From contig JBPYFJ010000139.1 of the NCBI GenBank assembly GCA_051985675.1, forward strand, positions 124,001 to 188,000: DNA of 64,000 nt. Reading direction: 5' to 3'. Shown here in pieces: positions 35,670 to 44,005 of this stretch; position 1 is the first letter of the stretch; each line of letters begins with the position of its first letter. The notes under the pieces were generated by a model. It ran no database searches. It was not told the DNA's origin and saw only the letters and a list, made by a program, of their open reading frames with translations. Source of the stretch: JAFAXD01 sp051985675. Its GTDB lineage: Bacteria; Pseudomonadota; Alphaproteobacteria; Rhizobiales; Xanthobacteraceae. The translations under genes and the position numbers were made by a program.

Positions 35670-36647
35670 TCATCCTTGCGGCTCGAGCTTGCCGATTCGC
35701 ATGTACTCGGCCCAGGCCTTGTCGTCGGCGCGCAGTTTCTCTTGCGCCGCCTCAGGCGTCGCGATGAACGGATCGCTGGCAAAGCCGTTAAGGAACTTCT
35801 TGGTCTCCTCAGCCCCCGTCACCTGATCGAACAACTTGTTGAGCTGCGCGATGATCGGCTTCGGGGTTTCCGCCGGCACCATGGCGGCCCACCAGAGACT
35901 CATGCTCGCGCCGGGAATGCCGGCTTCGACCATGGTGGGAAAATCGGGCGCGGCCGCTAGTCGCTGCTCGCTCGACACCGCCAGCACTCGCAGCTTTCCT
36001 TGCCGGTGTTGGGCAGTGGCAAACACCGGCTCCATCACCGCATAGTCGACCGTGCCACCGAGCATGTCGTTCATTACATCAGCCGACTGCTTGTAGTTCA
36101 CTTCAACCGAGGTAAGCCCTGCGGCCGCCTTGTAGATCGCACCCAGGACGACACTGGCTGGGGCGCCGCTCCCGTAGGTCGCCCGATCACCTTTCTGCTT
36201 CATCGCGGCGGTCAATTCGGCGACCGTTTTCCACGGCTTGGCGGCGTCCACCACCAGCATGAAGGCCTGCTGATTGATGGTTGCGAAAATCTGAAAGACG
36301 TCGACGGTCGGAACCGGCGGCTTCTTGTAGACGTGCATGTTGGAGGCCAGCCCCGACCCGCCGTGAACCAGAATCGTATAGCCGTCCGGCTTGGATTTCG
36401 CGACGTACTCGATAGCAATGTTGGCGCCGGCCCCGGGCCGGTTCTCGACCAAAATGGTCCGACCAACGATCGGCCGCAGTTTTTCCGCGTAATAGCGCAC
36501 GATGGTATCGGCGCCGGTGCCAGCTGGGAACCCGCAGATGAAATGCAGTTCCTTGCTGGGGTAATCCTGAGCGTTTACTGCGCCGGGCAGCGACAGCGCG
36601 GCTGGCAGCACCACGCGGGCCAGATACAGCAGCGTCCTGAATGTCAT
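35670..36647 (-). CDS. Bug/TctC receptor 8 of 11
   Basis: Binding protein of 325 residues and the most divergent of the set in its second half. The ligand loop reads PAGTGADTIVRYY (Thr for Ser), and the second loop is AVMEPVFATA, with Glu for the otherwise constant Asp. It also has SMSLWWAAMVPAETPKPII and ends GKLEPQG. The signal ends PGAVNAQ. It starts ten bases after the stop of receptor 7, with GAGAGA before the ATG. Confidence 0.9.
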   Translation of the reverse strand: MTFRTLLYLARVVLPAALSLPGAVNAQDYPSKELHFICGFPAGTGADTIVRYYAEKLRPIVGRTILVENRPGAGANIAIEYVAKSKPDGYTILVHGGSGLASNMHVYKKPPVPTVDVFQIFATINQQAFMLVVDAAKPWKTVAELTAAMKQKGDRATYGSGAPASVVLGAIYKAAAGLTSVEVNYKQSADVMNDMLGGTVDYAVMEPVFATAQHRQGKLRVLAVSSEQRLAAAPDFPTMVEAGIPGASMSLWWAAMVPAETPKPIIAQLNKLFDQVTGAEETKKFLNGFASDPFIATPEAAQEKLRADDKAWAEYMRIGKLEPQG

Positions 36648-36657
36648 TATTTGTCTC

Positions 36658-37635
36658 TCATCCCTGCGGTTCGACGCGCGCCGCCCGCACGTAACCTTCC
36701 CAGTCTTTTATGTCCTGCAGAAGCGCGGCCTGCGCTTCGTCCGGCGTGCTCACATTGGGATCACCGCCGAACTGGTTAAGGAACTGCTTCGCCTCCTCTG
36801 CTCCTATCACCTCAACGAACCATTTGTTGATTCGATCAATGGTTGGCCGCGGCGTGGCCGCCGGCACCATGGCGGCAAACCAAGTGGTAATGTGGATCGA
36901 CGGGAACCCGAGTTCCACCATGGTCGGAAGCTGCGGTACGGCCTGCATTCGCTGCGGCGTACTCACCGCGAGGTTGCGGATGCGGCCTTCGCGCTCTTGG
37001 ACCAGGGCGAACACCGGATCGACCACACCGAAATCGAGAGCGCCGCTCATAAAGTCGTTCAGGCTCTCGTTGGCGGTACGGTATGGAACGTCGACGGCCT
37101 TGACCCCGGTTGCGAGCTTGTAAAGCTCGCCCACAACTTTTCCGGTGACGTTCGACTGCATGTAGCTCGCCTTCTCGCCTTTCCGCTTCATGCCTTCCGT
37201 CAATTCCGCAACGGTTCGGTAGGGCGACTGCGCCGGCACGGCCACCATGAACGGCTGCCGGTTGATTGTCCCGGCGACGAACAGGTCGCGCGCGGCATCG
37301 ATCGGCGGCTTCTTGAGCAGCCACATGCTACCCGCTACCGTGCTCGCCGCGTGGACGTAAATCGTGTACCCGTCCGGCTTCGAGCGCGCGGTATATTCGG
37401 CTGCGATCATGCCGGCGTTGCCGACTTTGTTTTCGACGAGAACAGGCCTGCCGGCGAGGGGACGAATCTTCTCGGCTACGTAGCGCACCAGCACGTCGGC
37501 CCCGCTGCCGGCCGGAAACGCACAGATGAAATGGATATCCTGGCTGGGATATTGCTGGGCCGAAGCCGTCACCCCGCTCACGAGCAGTATCGTTGCGGTC
37601 GCGACAAAAAAGAGCCGTTTGGCTAGTTGTTGCAT
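36658..37635 (-). CDS. Bug/TctC receptor 7 of 11
   Basis: Binding protein of 325 residues. The signal ends GVTASAQ before QYPSQDIHFICAFPAGSGAD. The second loop is GVVDPVFALV. It pairs with receptor 4 (TGKVVGELYKLATGVKAVDV and QRMQAVPQLPTM are nearly the same there). It carries the rare THITTWFAAMVP-type segment (HITTWFAAMVP). A GGGAGGG ribosome site precedes the ATG. Confidence 0.9.
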   Translation of the reverse strand: MQQLAKRLFFVATATILLVSGVTASAQQYPSQDIHFICAFPAGSGADVLVRYVAEKIRPLAGRPVLVENKVGNAGMIAAEYTARSKPDGYTIYVHAASTVAGSMWLLKKPPIDAARDLFVAGTINRQPFMVAVPAQSPYRTVAELTEGMKRKGEKASYMQSNVTGKVVGELYKLATGVKAVDVPYRTANESLNDFMSGALDFGVVDPVFALVQEREGRIRNLAVSTPQRMQAVPQLPTMVELGFPSIHITTWFAAMVPAATPRPTIDRINKWFVEVIGAEEAKQFLNQFGGDPNVSTPDEAQAALLQDIKDWEGYVRAARVEPQG

Positions 37636-37682
37636 GACGACCCTCCCTAAGCTGCGTTTTACCTCGACGCTCTGCTAGCTGT

Positions 37683-38654
37683 TCATCCTTGCGGCTCGAT
37701 ATTTGCCACCCGCACGTATTCGCCCCAATCCTTGATTTGCTGCAGAAACAGCGCTTGGGCGGCATCCGGCGTGCTGATGAACGGATCCGACGCGATCCGG
37801 TTCAGAAACATTCTGGTCTCGTCAGTTGCGACGATCTGACTGAACCAAGTGTTCAATTGATCGACAATCGGACGTGGTGTGGCCGCGGGTACCATGGCGG
37901 CGAACCAGCCCATCAGGTTCATCGGATAGCCGACTTCAGTCATGGTCGGAAAATCCGGGTTGGCGCCGAGACGCTGCGCCGTGCTGACGGCGAGGATCCG
38001 AATTCGGCCTTCACGTGCCTGCGCTGTCGCAAACACGTTGTCGAACAACGCATAGTCGATGGTGCCGCTCGCCATGTCGTTGAGCGAATCCGACGCGGTG
38101 CGATAGTTGACTTCCACCGCCTGCAAGCCGGCCTGCTGTTTATAGATTGCGCCCATGGTCTTGCCGACCGGGTTGGACGTCGCGTAGGTCGCCTTTGCCT
38201 GCCTGTCTTTCGCGTATGCCGTGACCTCCGCGACCGACATCCATGGCTTGCTCACATGCACCACGAACATGGTCGGCTGCTTGTTGATGGTGGCGGCGAC
38301 CTGAATCGCGGTGCCGGCGTCGACCGACGGATGCTTAAACATATGCATGTTGGCGGCGAGCGCACTGGCGCCATGGATATAGATCGTGTGCCCGTCCGGC
38401 TTCGACCGCGCGACATACTCGGTGGCAATGTTGCCGATGGCACCCGGCTTGTTCTCGACGATCACAGTGCGGTTGAGCAACGGGCGCATCTTCTCGGCGA
38501 AATAGCGCACGATCACGTCGGCGCCGCTGCCGGCCGGAAACGCGCAGATGAAATGTACGTCCTGGGTGGGATATTGCTGAACGTAACCGGCGACGGGAGA
38601 CAGGCTCACGGTCAACAGCGCCGCCGCGGCCAATCGATCGGCGATCCACCTCAT
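37683..38654 (-). CDS. Bug/TctC receptor 6 of 11
   Basis: Binding protein of 323 residues. The ATG at 38654 follows GGGAGGGCGG; a longer frame from 38900 runs into receptor 5 and is rejected. The signal ends SPVAGYVQ. The second loop, ALFDNVFATA, keeps the Asp-Asn pair usual in the wider Bug family, unlike its siblings. Closest sibling is receptor 9. It has RIASDPFISTP in place of the common FGGDP. Confidence 0.9.
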   Translation of the reverse strand: MRWIADRLAAAALLTVSLSPVAGYVQQYPTQDVHFICAFPAGSGADVIVRYFAEKMRPLLNRTVIVENKPGAIGNIATEYVARSKPDGHTIYIHGASALAANMHMFKHPSVDAGTAIQVAATINKQPTMFVVHVSKPWMSVAEVTAYAKDRQAKATYATSNPVGKTMGAIYKQQAGLQAVEVNYRTASDSLNDMASGTIDYALFDNVFATAQAREGRIRILAVSTAQRLGANPDFPTMTEVGYPMNLMGWFAAMVPAATPRPIVDQLNTWFSQIVATDETRMFLNRIASDPFISTPDAAQALFLQQIKDWGEYVRVANIEPQG

Positions 38655-38674
38655 CCGCCCTCCCTCTGGCTGGC

Positions 38675-39649
38675 TCAGCCTTGCGGCTTGAGCTTGGCAA
38701 TCCGTACGTAGTCTTCCCAGTCGTGGATGTCCTTGAGCAGGCGCGCCTGGCCTTCGTCGGGCGTGCTGCTCCAAGGGTCGCCGCCATAATTCGTCAGAAA
38801 TGTGCGGGTCTCGTCGGTCGCGAGGATCGCATTGAACCACCGATTGATCCGATCGACGACCGGGCGTGGCGTCGCCGCCGGCACCATGGCGGCAAACCAT
38901 CCCATTAGGTCCATCGGGTAGCCAAGCTCGCTCATGCTCGGAAACTCGGGCGCGGCGGCGAGCCTGCGAGCGGAGGCCACCGCCAGGATACGAAGCCGTC
39001 CCTCGCGCGCCTGCGACAACGCAAACACCGGATCATGGCAGCCGAAGTCGACGGTGCCGCTCGCCATGTCGTTGAGCGAATCTTGCGCCATCTTGTAGTT
39101 GACTTCGACTGCGGCCAGGCGGGCGGTCTCCTTGTAGATCGCGCACATGATGACGCCGGAATTGGCCGCCGTTGCATAGGTCGCCTTGTCACCGCGCTCG
39201 CGCGCGTGCTCGGTCAACTCGGCCAATGTCTTCCAGGGACGCTTGCCATCGACCACCAGCATGAACGCTTGTCGGTTAATCGTGGCAGCAATCTGAATCT
39301 GCGTGCGGGCGTCGACCGGGTTGTTCCTGATGAGATGGTAGTTGGAGGCAAGCGTGTTGCCAGCATGGACAAAGATTGTGTAGCCGTCCGGCTTGGCGCG
39401 GGCCACATACTCGGTCGCGATGTTGCCGCCGGCGCCGGCCTTGTTCTCCACCAGCACGGTATGGCCGGCCAGTGGACGCAGCTTCTCGGCGAAGTATCGC
39501 ACCAGCACGTCGGCGCCGCTGCCGGGCGGAAACGCGCTGATGAGATGAACGTCCTGGCCGGGATAGGTCTGGGCGCAGGCGGGCGCTGCCAGCATCGCCA
39601 ACGCAAGCGCACAGCCCGCGCCACAGGCCAGCGGTCGTGCCCGACTCAT
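38675..39649 (-). CDS. Bug/TctC receptor 5 of 11
   Basis: Binding protein of 324 residues. The signal ends AAPACAQ before TYPGQDVHLISAFPPGSGAD. The second loop is GCHDPVFALS, with a second cysteine absent from the others. It has CAIYKETARLAAVEV in the hinge region and ends KLKPQG, where most siblings end in EPQG. GGAGGAGG precedes the ATG. It begins 24 bases after receptor 4. Confidence 0.9.
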   Translation of the reverse strand: MSRARPLACGAGCALALAMLAAPACAQTYPGQDVHLISAFPPGSGADVLVRYFAEKLRPLAGHTVLVENKAGAGGNIATEYVARAKPDGYTIFVHAGNTLASNYHLIRNNPVDARTQIQIAATINRQAFMLVVDGKRPWKTLAELTEHARERGDKATYATAANSGVIMCAIYKETARLAAVEVNYKMAQDSLNDMASGTVDFGCHDPVFALSQAREGRLRILAVASARRLAAAPEFPSMSELGYPMDLMGWFAAMVPAATPRPVVDRINRWFNAILATDETRTFLTNYGGDPWSSTPDEGQARLLKDIHDWEDYVRIAKLKPQG

Positions 39650-39673
39650 CGTCCTCCTCCGCGGTCCGAACCC

Positions 39674-40660
39674 CTACCCCTGTGGCTCGATCTTGGCCGC
39701 TTTGACGTAGCTTTCCCAGTCTTTCTGGTCCTTGGCGAGTTGCGCCTGCCCTTCTTCGGGGGTGGTGATCCAGGGGTCGCCGCCAAAGCTGTTGAGGAAC
39801 TTCCTGGTCTCCTCAGTGGCCTCGATCTCATTGAACCATTTGTTGAGCTGATCGACGATCGGCCGCGGGGTCGCGGCCGGCACCATGGCGGCAAACCAGC
39901 CGAATAGTTCAACGCCCGGCACGCCCTCTTCCGTCATCGTCGGCAGATTGGGCACTGCCTGCATGCGCTTTGCGGTTGAGACCGCCAGCATCCGCCAGCG
40001 GCCAGCGTTGCTTTGGCTGATCGCGACAACCGGGTCCATCATGCCGTAGTCGATGACGCCACTGGCGAAGTCGTTGATCGAATCGCTGGCGGTGCGATAA
40101 GGCACGTCGAGTGCTTTGACGCCGGTCGCGATCTTGTAAAGTTCGCCCATCACTTTGCCGGTGGTGTTCGATTCAGCATAGCTCGCCTTCTCGCCCTTTT
40201 GTTTCATCGCGGCTGTTAGCTCACCCAACGTCTTGTATGGGCTGTTGGCCGCCACCACGACCATGAACGGCTGCTGATTGAGCGTCGCCGTTACCTGCAG
40301 ATCCTTGGCCGGATTGATCGGCGGATGCTTGAACAGCCAGTAATTGGCTGCCGTCGACGATCCGGCATGGATGTGGATGGTATAGCCGTCGGGTTTGGCG
40401 CGCGCGGTGTATTCGGCCGCTATGTTTCCGGCGGCGCCGACCTTGTTCTCGACGATCACTGGCTTGCCGGCGAGGGTGCGCAGCTTCTCGCCGAAGTAGC
40501 GCACCAGCACGTCAGCGCCGCTGCCCGCCGGAAACGCACAGATGATATGGATCTCGCGCGTCGGATAATCCTCGGCGCGCGCGCCCGCGGCGGTCAGCAC
40601 CGCGGCCGTGAGCACGGCGACCAGTTTGAAAACGGACGATACTGGCACTCGCATTTTCAT
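39674..40660 (-). CDS. Bug/TctC receptor 4 of 11
   Basis: Binding protein of 328 residues. The signal ends AGARAEDYPTREIHIICAFP. The second loop, GMMDPVVAISQSNAGRWRML, replaces the usual REGRLRIL and is unique in the array. It is closest to receptor 7. The segment VPGVELFGWFAAMVP also departs from the common PMDL form. GAGGA lies nine bases before the ATG. Confidence 0.9.
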   Translation of the reverse strand: MKMRVPVSSVFKLVAVLTAAVLTAAGARAEDYPTREIHIICAFPAGSGADVLVRYFGEKLRTLAGKPVIVENKVGAAGNIAAEYTARAKPDGYTIHIHAGSSTAANYWLFKHPPINPAKDLQVTATLNQQPFMVVVAANSPYKTLGELTAAMKQKGEKASYAESNTTGKVMGELYKIATGVKALDVPYRTASDSINDFASGVIDYGMMDPVVAISQSNAGRWRMLAVSTAKRMQAVPNLPTMTEEGVPGVELFGWFAAMVPAATPRPIVDQLNKWFNEIEATEETRKFLNSFGGDPWITTPEEGQAQLAKDQKDWESYVKAAKIEPQG

Positions 40661-40708
40661 GTCGCTTGATCCTCAGGATTCACATTCATTATTGCAGCTC
40701 GATCTGTC

Positions 40709-41695
40709 TCATCCCTGCGGAACGATCTTTGCGAGCCGCACGTAATCGGCCCAATCCTTGACGTCTTTGACGAGACGCGCCTGAGCCTGCTCGGGCGTTT
40801 CGATCAGCGGGTCGCCCCCGAACTGACCGAGGAATGCTTTCGTTTCGCCCGAACCCACCACCTGTACGAACCATTTGTTGATCTGATCGAGGGCGTCCTT
40901 CGGCGTTCCGGCCGGAACCATGGCGGCCCACCAACCGGTGACATCCATGGGAACGCCTTGTTCGGCCATGGTCGGCAAGTCGCCGGTTGCCTGCAGTCGC
41001 TGCCCGCTGCTGATGCCGAGGATCCCCCAGTCGCCCTTCCGTTGCATGCTCAGTGCCTGCACCGGATCGGCGGAAGCAAAATCCAGCTGACCGCTCGCGA
41101 GGTCGTTGACCATATCGGCACCGGTCTTGTAGTCGACCTGCACAGCCTTGACGCCGGTCGTGTTGCGGTAGATTTCCGCCAGAATGGTCGAGCTCGGGTT
41201 GGAGGTTCCGTAGGTCGCCTTCTCGCCCTTCTCCTTCATGGCGGAGGTCAATTCGGCAAGCGTCTTGTAGGGTTTGCTCTGGTGAACGACGATCATGTAG
41301 GGCTGCCGGTTGATTGTCCCCGCGATTTGGATCTGCTTGGCCACGTCGACCGATGGCGCCTTGAGCAGGCTCATGCTGGCAGCCACGCCACTACCAGCGT
41401 GCACAAAGACCGTGTAACCGTCGGGCTTGGCGCGCGCCACATACTCCAACGCGATATGGCCGCCGGCGCCGACTTTGTTCTCGACAATGATGCTCTTTCC
41501 GGTGAGCGGCCGAACCTTCTCGGCAAAATAGCGCACCAGCACGTCAGCCCCGCTGCCCGGCGGGAACGCGCAGATAAAATGGATGTCCTGATTGGGATAT
41601 TGCTGGGCCCACGCCGTCATTGGCGCCATCCCGAGGGTCACCGCCAGCGTCGCTGCCGGCGCGATGGAACGTAACCATGTCGATGAACGTTGCAT
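40709..41695 (-). CDS. Bug/TctC receptor 3 of 11
   Basis: Binding protein of 328 residues. The ATG at 41695 has GGGAGGAAAG upstream; a longer frame reaching 41878 would cross the intrinsic terminator and is rejected. The signal ends TAWAQQYPNQ. The second loop is ASADPVQALSMQRKGDWGIL, with no aromatic or His at the position used by others. With receptors 1 and 2 it forms a subgroup (PPGSGAD, KVRPLTGK, WWAAMVP). It ends KIVPQG. Confidence 0.9.
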   Translation of the reverse strand: MQRSSTWLRSIAPAATLAVTLGMAPMTAWAQQYPNQDIHFICAFPPGSGADVLVRYFAEKVRPLTGKSIIVENKVGAGGHIALEYVARAKPDGYTVFVHAGSGVAASMSLLKAPSVDVAKQIQIAGTINRQPYMIVVHQSKPYKTLAELTSAMKEKGEKATYGTSNPSSTILAEIYRNTTGVKAVQVDYKTGADMVNDLASGQLDFASADPVQALSMQRKGDWGILGISSGQRLQATGDLPTMAEQGVPMDVTGWWAAMVPAGTPKDALDQINKWFVQVVGSGETKAFLGQFGGDPLIETPEQAQARLVKDVKDWADYVRLAKIVPQG

Positions 41696-41713
41696 GTTAC
41701 TTTCCTCCCGTTG

Positions 41714-41749
41714 AAAAAACAGGCGCGGCGTCGTTATCGTCGCCGCGCC
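41714..41749 (-). terminator. Intrinsic terminator between receptors 2 and 3
   Basis: Read on the minus strand, GGCGCGGCG and CGCCGCGCC form a perfect 9-bp GC stem around ten bases, followed after TG by six T residues. It lies 19 bases before the receptor 3 ATG, just ahead of its ribosome site. It should stop part of the transcripts coming from tctBA and receptors 1-2. Confidence 0.8.
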
Positions 41750-41822
41750 ATGTTGACATGCAAAGGCTCGGACGTGACGCCTGCTGGGCATCAGCAAGCG
41801 CGCCCGATCGTCGCAGCAAAGA

Positions 41823-42806
41823 TCAGCCTTGCGGCTCGATTTTCGCGACTCCGATGTACCGCTTCCAGTTCTCCACATCCTTCAGCAACCGCGCCTGCCC
41901 CTGCTCTGGCGTCTCAATCAGCGGATCGCCGCCGAACTTGTTGAGGAATGCCTTGGTATCCGGCGAGCCGACGACCGTCACGAACCACTTGTTGATCTGA
42001 TCGACTACATCGTTCGGGGTTCCCTGCGGAACCATAGCGGCCCACCAGCCCGTGAGGTCCATTGGAACGCCCTGCTCCGCCATGGTCGGCAGGTCAGGTG
42101 TTGCTTCAAGGCGTTGCCCGGTGCTGACCCCGAGGATGCGCAGCCGCCCTTCGCGCTGTTGGGCCAGCGAATAAACCGGGTCGTGCATGCCGTAATCAAT
42201 CGCTCCGCTAAGTTGATCATTGAGCGAGTCGACGGCGTTCTTGTAGTTCACCTCGACCGCCTTCCCACCGGTCGCCACCTTGTAGAGTTCGCCCATCACC
42301 GTACCGGTGGGAGCGGCCGTGGCGTAGGTCGCCTTGTCACCTTTCTTCTTCATCGCCTCGGTCAATTCGGCGGTTGTTTTGTATGGTGACTTGGCGTCGA
42401 CGACCAGCATGAACGGCTGCCGGTTGACGGTGCCGGCGATTTGAATCGCCTTGCCGGCGTCCGGAAACGGCGGCCTTTTGTAGAGCGACATCGCGGCAGC
42501 CACACCGCTGCCGGCATGGACAAAGATTGTATATCCGTCCGGCTTCAGCTTGCTGACGTACTCCATCGCGATGTTGCCGCCCGCTCCCGACTTATTCTCC
42601 ACGATGACGTTCTTGCCGGTGAGCGGGCGAACCTGTTCGGCGAAATAGCGCACCAGCACGTCGGCACCGCTGCCCGGCGGGAACGCGCAGATGAAGTGGA
42701 TATCCTGGTTGGGGTACTGCTCCGCCTGTGCCGACAGCGGCAGCGCGGCCCCCAGCAGCATCGCCGGAAGCGCCGCGTAGGCAACACGTTTCACGCCATT
42801 GATCAT
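41823..42806 (-). CDS. Bug/TctC receptor 2 of 11
   Basis: Binding protein of 327 residues from the ATG at 42806; a GTG at 42818 with GGAG overlapping it is a possible earlier start. The signal MINGVKRVAYAALPAMLLGA ends AQA before EQYPNQDIHFICAFPPGSGAD. It has a two-residue insertion after KRPPFPDAG. The second loop is GMHDPVYSLA. It shares most identity with receptors 1 and 3. Confidence 0.88.
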   Translation of the reverse strand: MINGVKRVAYAALPAMLLGAALPLSAQAEQYPNQDIHFICAFPPGSGADVLVRYFAEQVRPLTGKNVIVENKSGAGGNIAMEYVSKLKPDGYTIFVHAGSGVAAAMSLYKRPPFPDAGKAIQIAGTVNRQPFMLVVDAKSPYKTTAELTEAMKKKGDKATYATAAPTGTVMGELYKVATGGKAVEVNYKNAVDSLNDQLSGAIDYGMHDPVYSLAQQREGRLRILGVSTGQRLEATPDLPTMAEQGVPMDLTGWWAAMVPQGTPNDVVDQINKWFVTVVGSPDTKAFLNKFGGDPLIETPEQGQARLLKDVENWKRYIGVAKIEPQG

Positions 42807-42874
42807 CTCGATTTTCACTCCGTCAATTCAAGTGCGTGGCACCATTGCCGACGCGCCGACCAGCATCAGCCAGC

Positions 42875-43855
42875 TCACCCGGCTGGCACGATCCTGGCAA
42901 TCCTTACGTAGTCAGCCCAGTTCTTGATCTCCTTCAGAAAGAACTCCTGGGCCTTGTCCGGCGACATGGTCAGCTGGTCACCGCCGAAACTCGCCAGAAA
43001 CTTGCCGGTCTCCTCCGATCCAACCACCTGATCGAACCACTTGTTGATCTGATCGGTCGCTGCCTTAGGCGTCCCCTGCGGCACCATGGCGGCCCACCAT
43101 CCCATCATGTCAAGATCGGAGACGCCCAGTTCCTTCAGGGTTGGAAAATCCGGGTTCGCTTTCAGCCGCTCGGCGGTGCTCACCGCCAGGATGCGCAGAT
43201 CGCCCTTGCGCTGCTCGGCTAGCGCGTAGACCGGGTCGTGGACCGCATAGTCGATCGCGCCGCTCAGCTGGTCGTTGAGTGAATCGATCGCGTTCTTGTA
43301 ATTAATCTCAACCGCCTGCACGCCGGTACCGAGCTTGTAGACTTCCCCAACGACCGTGCCGAACGGCGCCGCCGTCGCATAGCTGGCCTTGTTGCCCTTG
43401 GGCTTCATGGCGGCCGTCAGGTCCGCGAGCGTGCGGTAGGGCGACTTGGCGTCAACCAGAACCATGAAGGGCTGGCGATTGATGGTCGCGACCACCTGGA
43501 TGGTCTTGGCGACGTCGACCGGCGGGTTCTTGAACAGGCTCATGCTCGCGGCGGTGCCGCTCGCGCCGTGCACGAACACCGTGTAGCCATCAGGCTTCGC
43601 CCGCGACACATATTCGATCGCGATATTGCCGCCGGCGCCCGAACGGTTTTCGACGATGACGTTCTTGCCGGTCAGCGGGCGCACCTTGTCGGCGAAATAT
43701 CGCACCAGGACGTCGGCGCCGCTCCCGGGCGGGAACGCACAAATGAAGTGGATATCCTGCGTCGGATATTGCTGGGCTTGCACGACCGTAGCTGGAGCAA
43801 AGCCCGCGACGAGCAGCAGCGTTGCGCCGCCGAATGCCAATTTGCACGTGCGCAC
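42875..43855 (-). CDS. Bug/TctC receptor 1 of 11 (nearest tctA)
   Basis: Extracytoplasmic receptor of a tripartite tricarboxylate transporter, 326 residues, which would bind a carboxylate in the periplasm and deliver it to TctA/TctB. A GTG start at 43855 follows GGGAGG. The signal ends VVQAQ before QYPTQDIHFICAFPPGSGAD. Conserved parts are VIVENRSGAGGNIAIEYV, KPDGYTVFVHGASG and GAIDYAVHDPVYALA. Uniquely in the array it ends RIVPAG, not PQG. In the wider Bug family the first loop is PAGG-x-x-D, so the whole array is a distinct branch. The ligand is unknown. Confidence 0.92.
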   Translation of the reverse strand: MRTCKLAFGGATLLLVAGFAPATVVQAQQYPTQDIHFICAFPPGSGADVLVRYFADKVRPLTGKNVIVENRSGAGGNIAIEYVSRAKPDGYTVFVHGASGTAASMSLFKNPPVDVAKTIQVVATINRQPFMVLVDAKSPYRTLADLTAAMKPKGNKASYATAAPFGTVVGEVYKLGTGVQAVEINYKNAIDSLNDQLSGAIDYAVHDPVYALAEQRKGDLRILAVSTAERLKANPDFPTLKELGVSDLDMMGWWAAMVPQGTPKAATDQINKWFDQVVGSEETGKFLASFGGDQLTMSPDKAQEFFLKEIKNWADYVRIARIVPAG

Positions 43856-43951
43856 GTGTGTTTCCTCCCATACGAACCGTGTACTCCGGGCCCCCGCACC
43901 GCGCGGAAACCCGCCGTCACGCCGCCAACGGCCGATCTTGTTTATTATTGA

Positions 43952-43996
43952 GCACGATTCTTTCCGAAAAACCGGTAGCCACTTTCGGGATCACGC
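43952..43996. repeat. Rhizobiales REP-type palindrome
   Basis: A diverged copy of a palindromic element common in Rhizobiales genomes, with GATTCTTTCCGAAAAACCGG on one side and CCACTTTCGGGATCACGC on the other. The arms can pair through CCGAAA/TTTCGG. It lies in the 150-base gap between tctA and receptor 1, where it could form a message-stabilising hairpin. Confidence 0.65.
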
Positions 43997-44005
43997 TTGA
44001 TCGCT

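Larger units (their letters stand above)
32546..43855 (-). repeat. Tandem array of eleven Bug/TctC receptor genes
   Basis: Eleven complete paralogous genes of 323-329 codons lie head to tail over 11.3 kb, all on the minus strand, directly behind tctB and tctA. Nearly all products share FP(A/P)GSGAD, VENK, KPDGYT and C-terminal (E/K/V)PQG motifs but differ through the rest, so this is an old, diverged expansion and not an assembly duplication. Receptor numbers below follow transcription, 1 being nearest tctA. Confidence 0.9.

Noticed and set aside
32546..43855. The receptor array as an assembly artefact or identical repeat
   Set aside because: The eleven genes differ throughout in residues, signal peptides and spacers, and each has its own start, so misassembly of one gene is not a sensible explanation.
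32546..43855. CRISPR-like or satellite repeat
   Set aside because: The period is about 1 kb, set by protein-coding genes, with no short identical repeats and no spacers.
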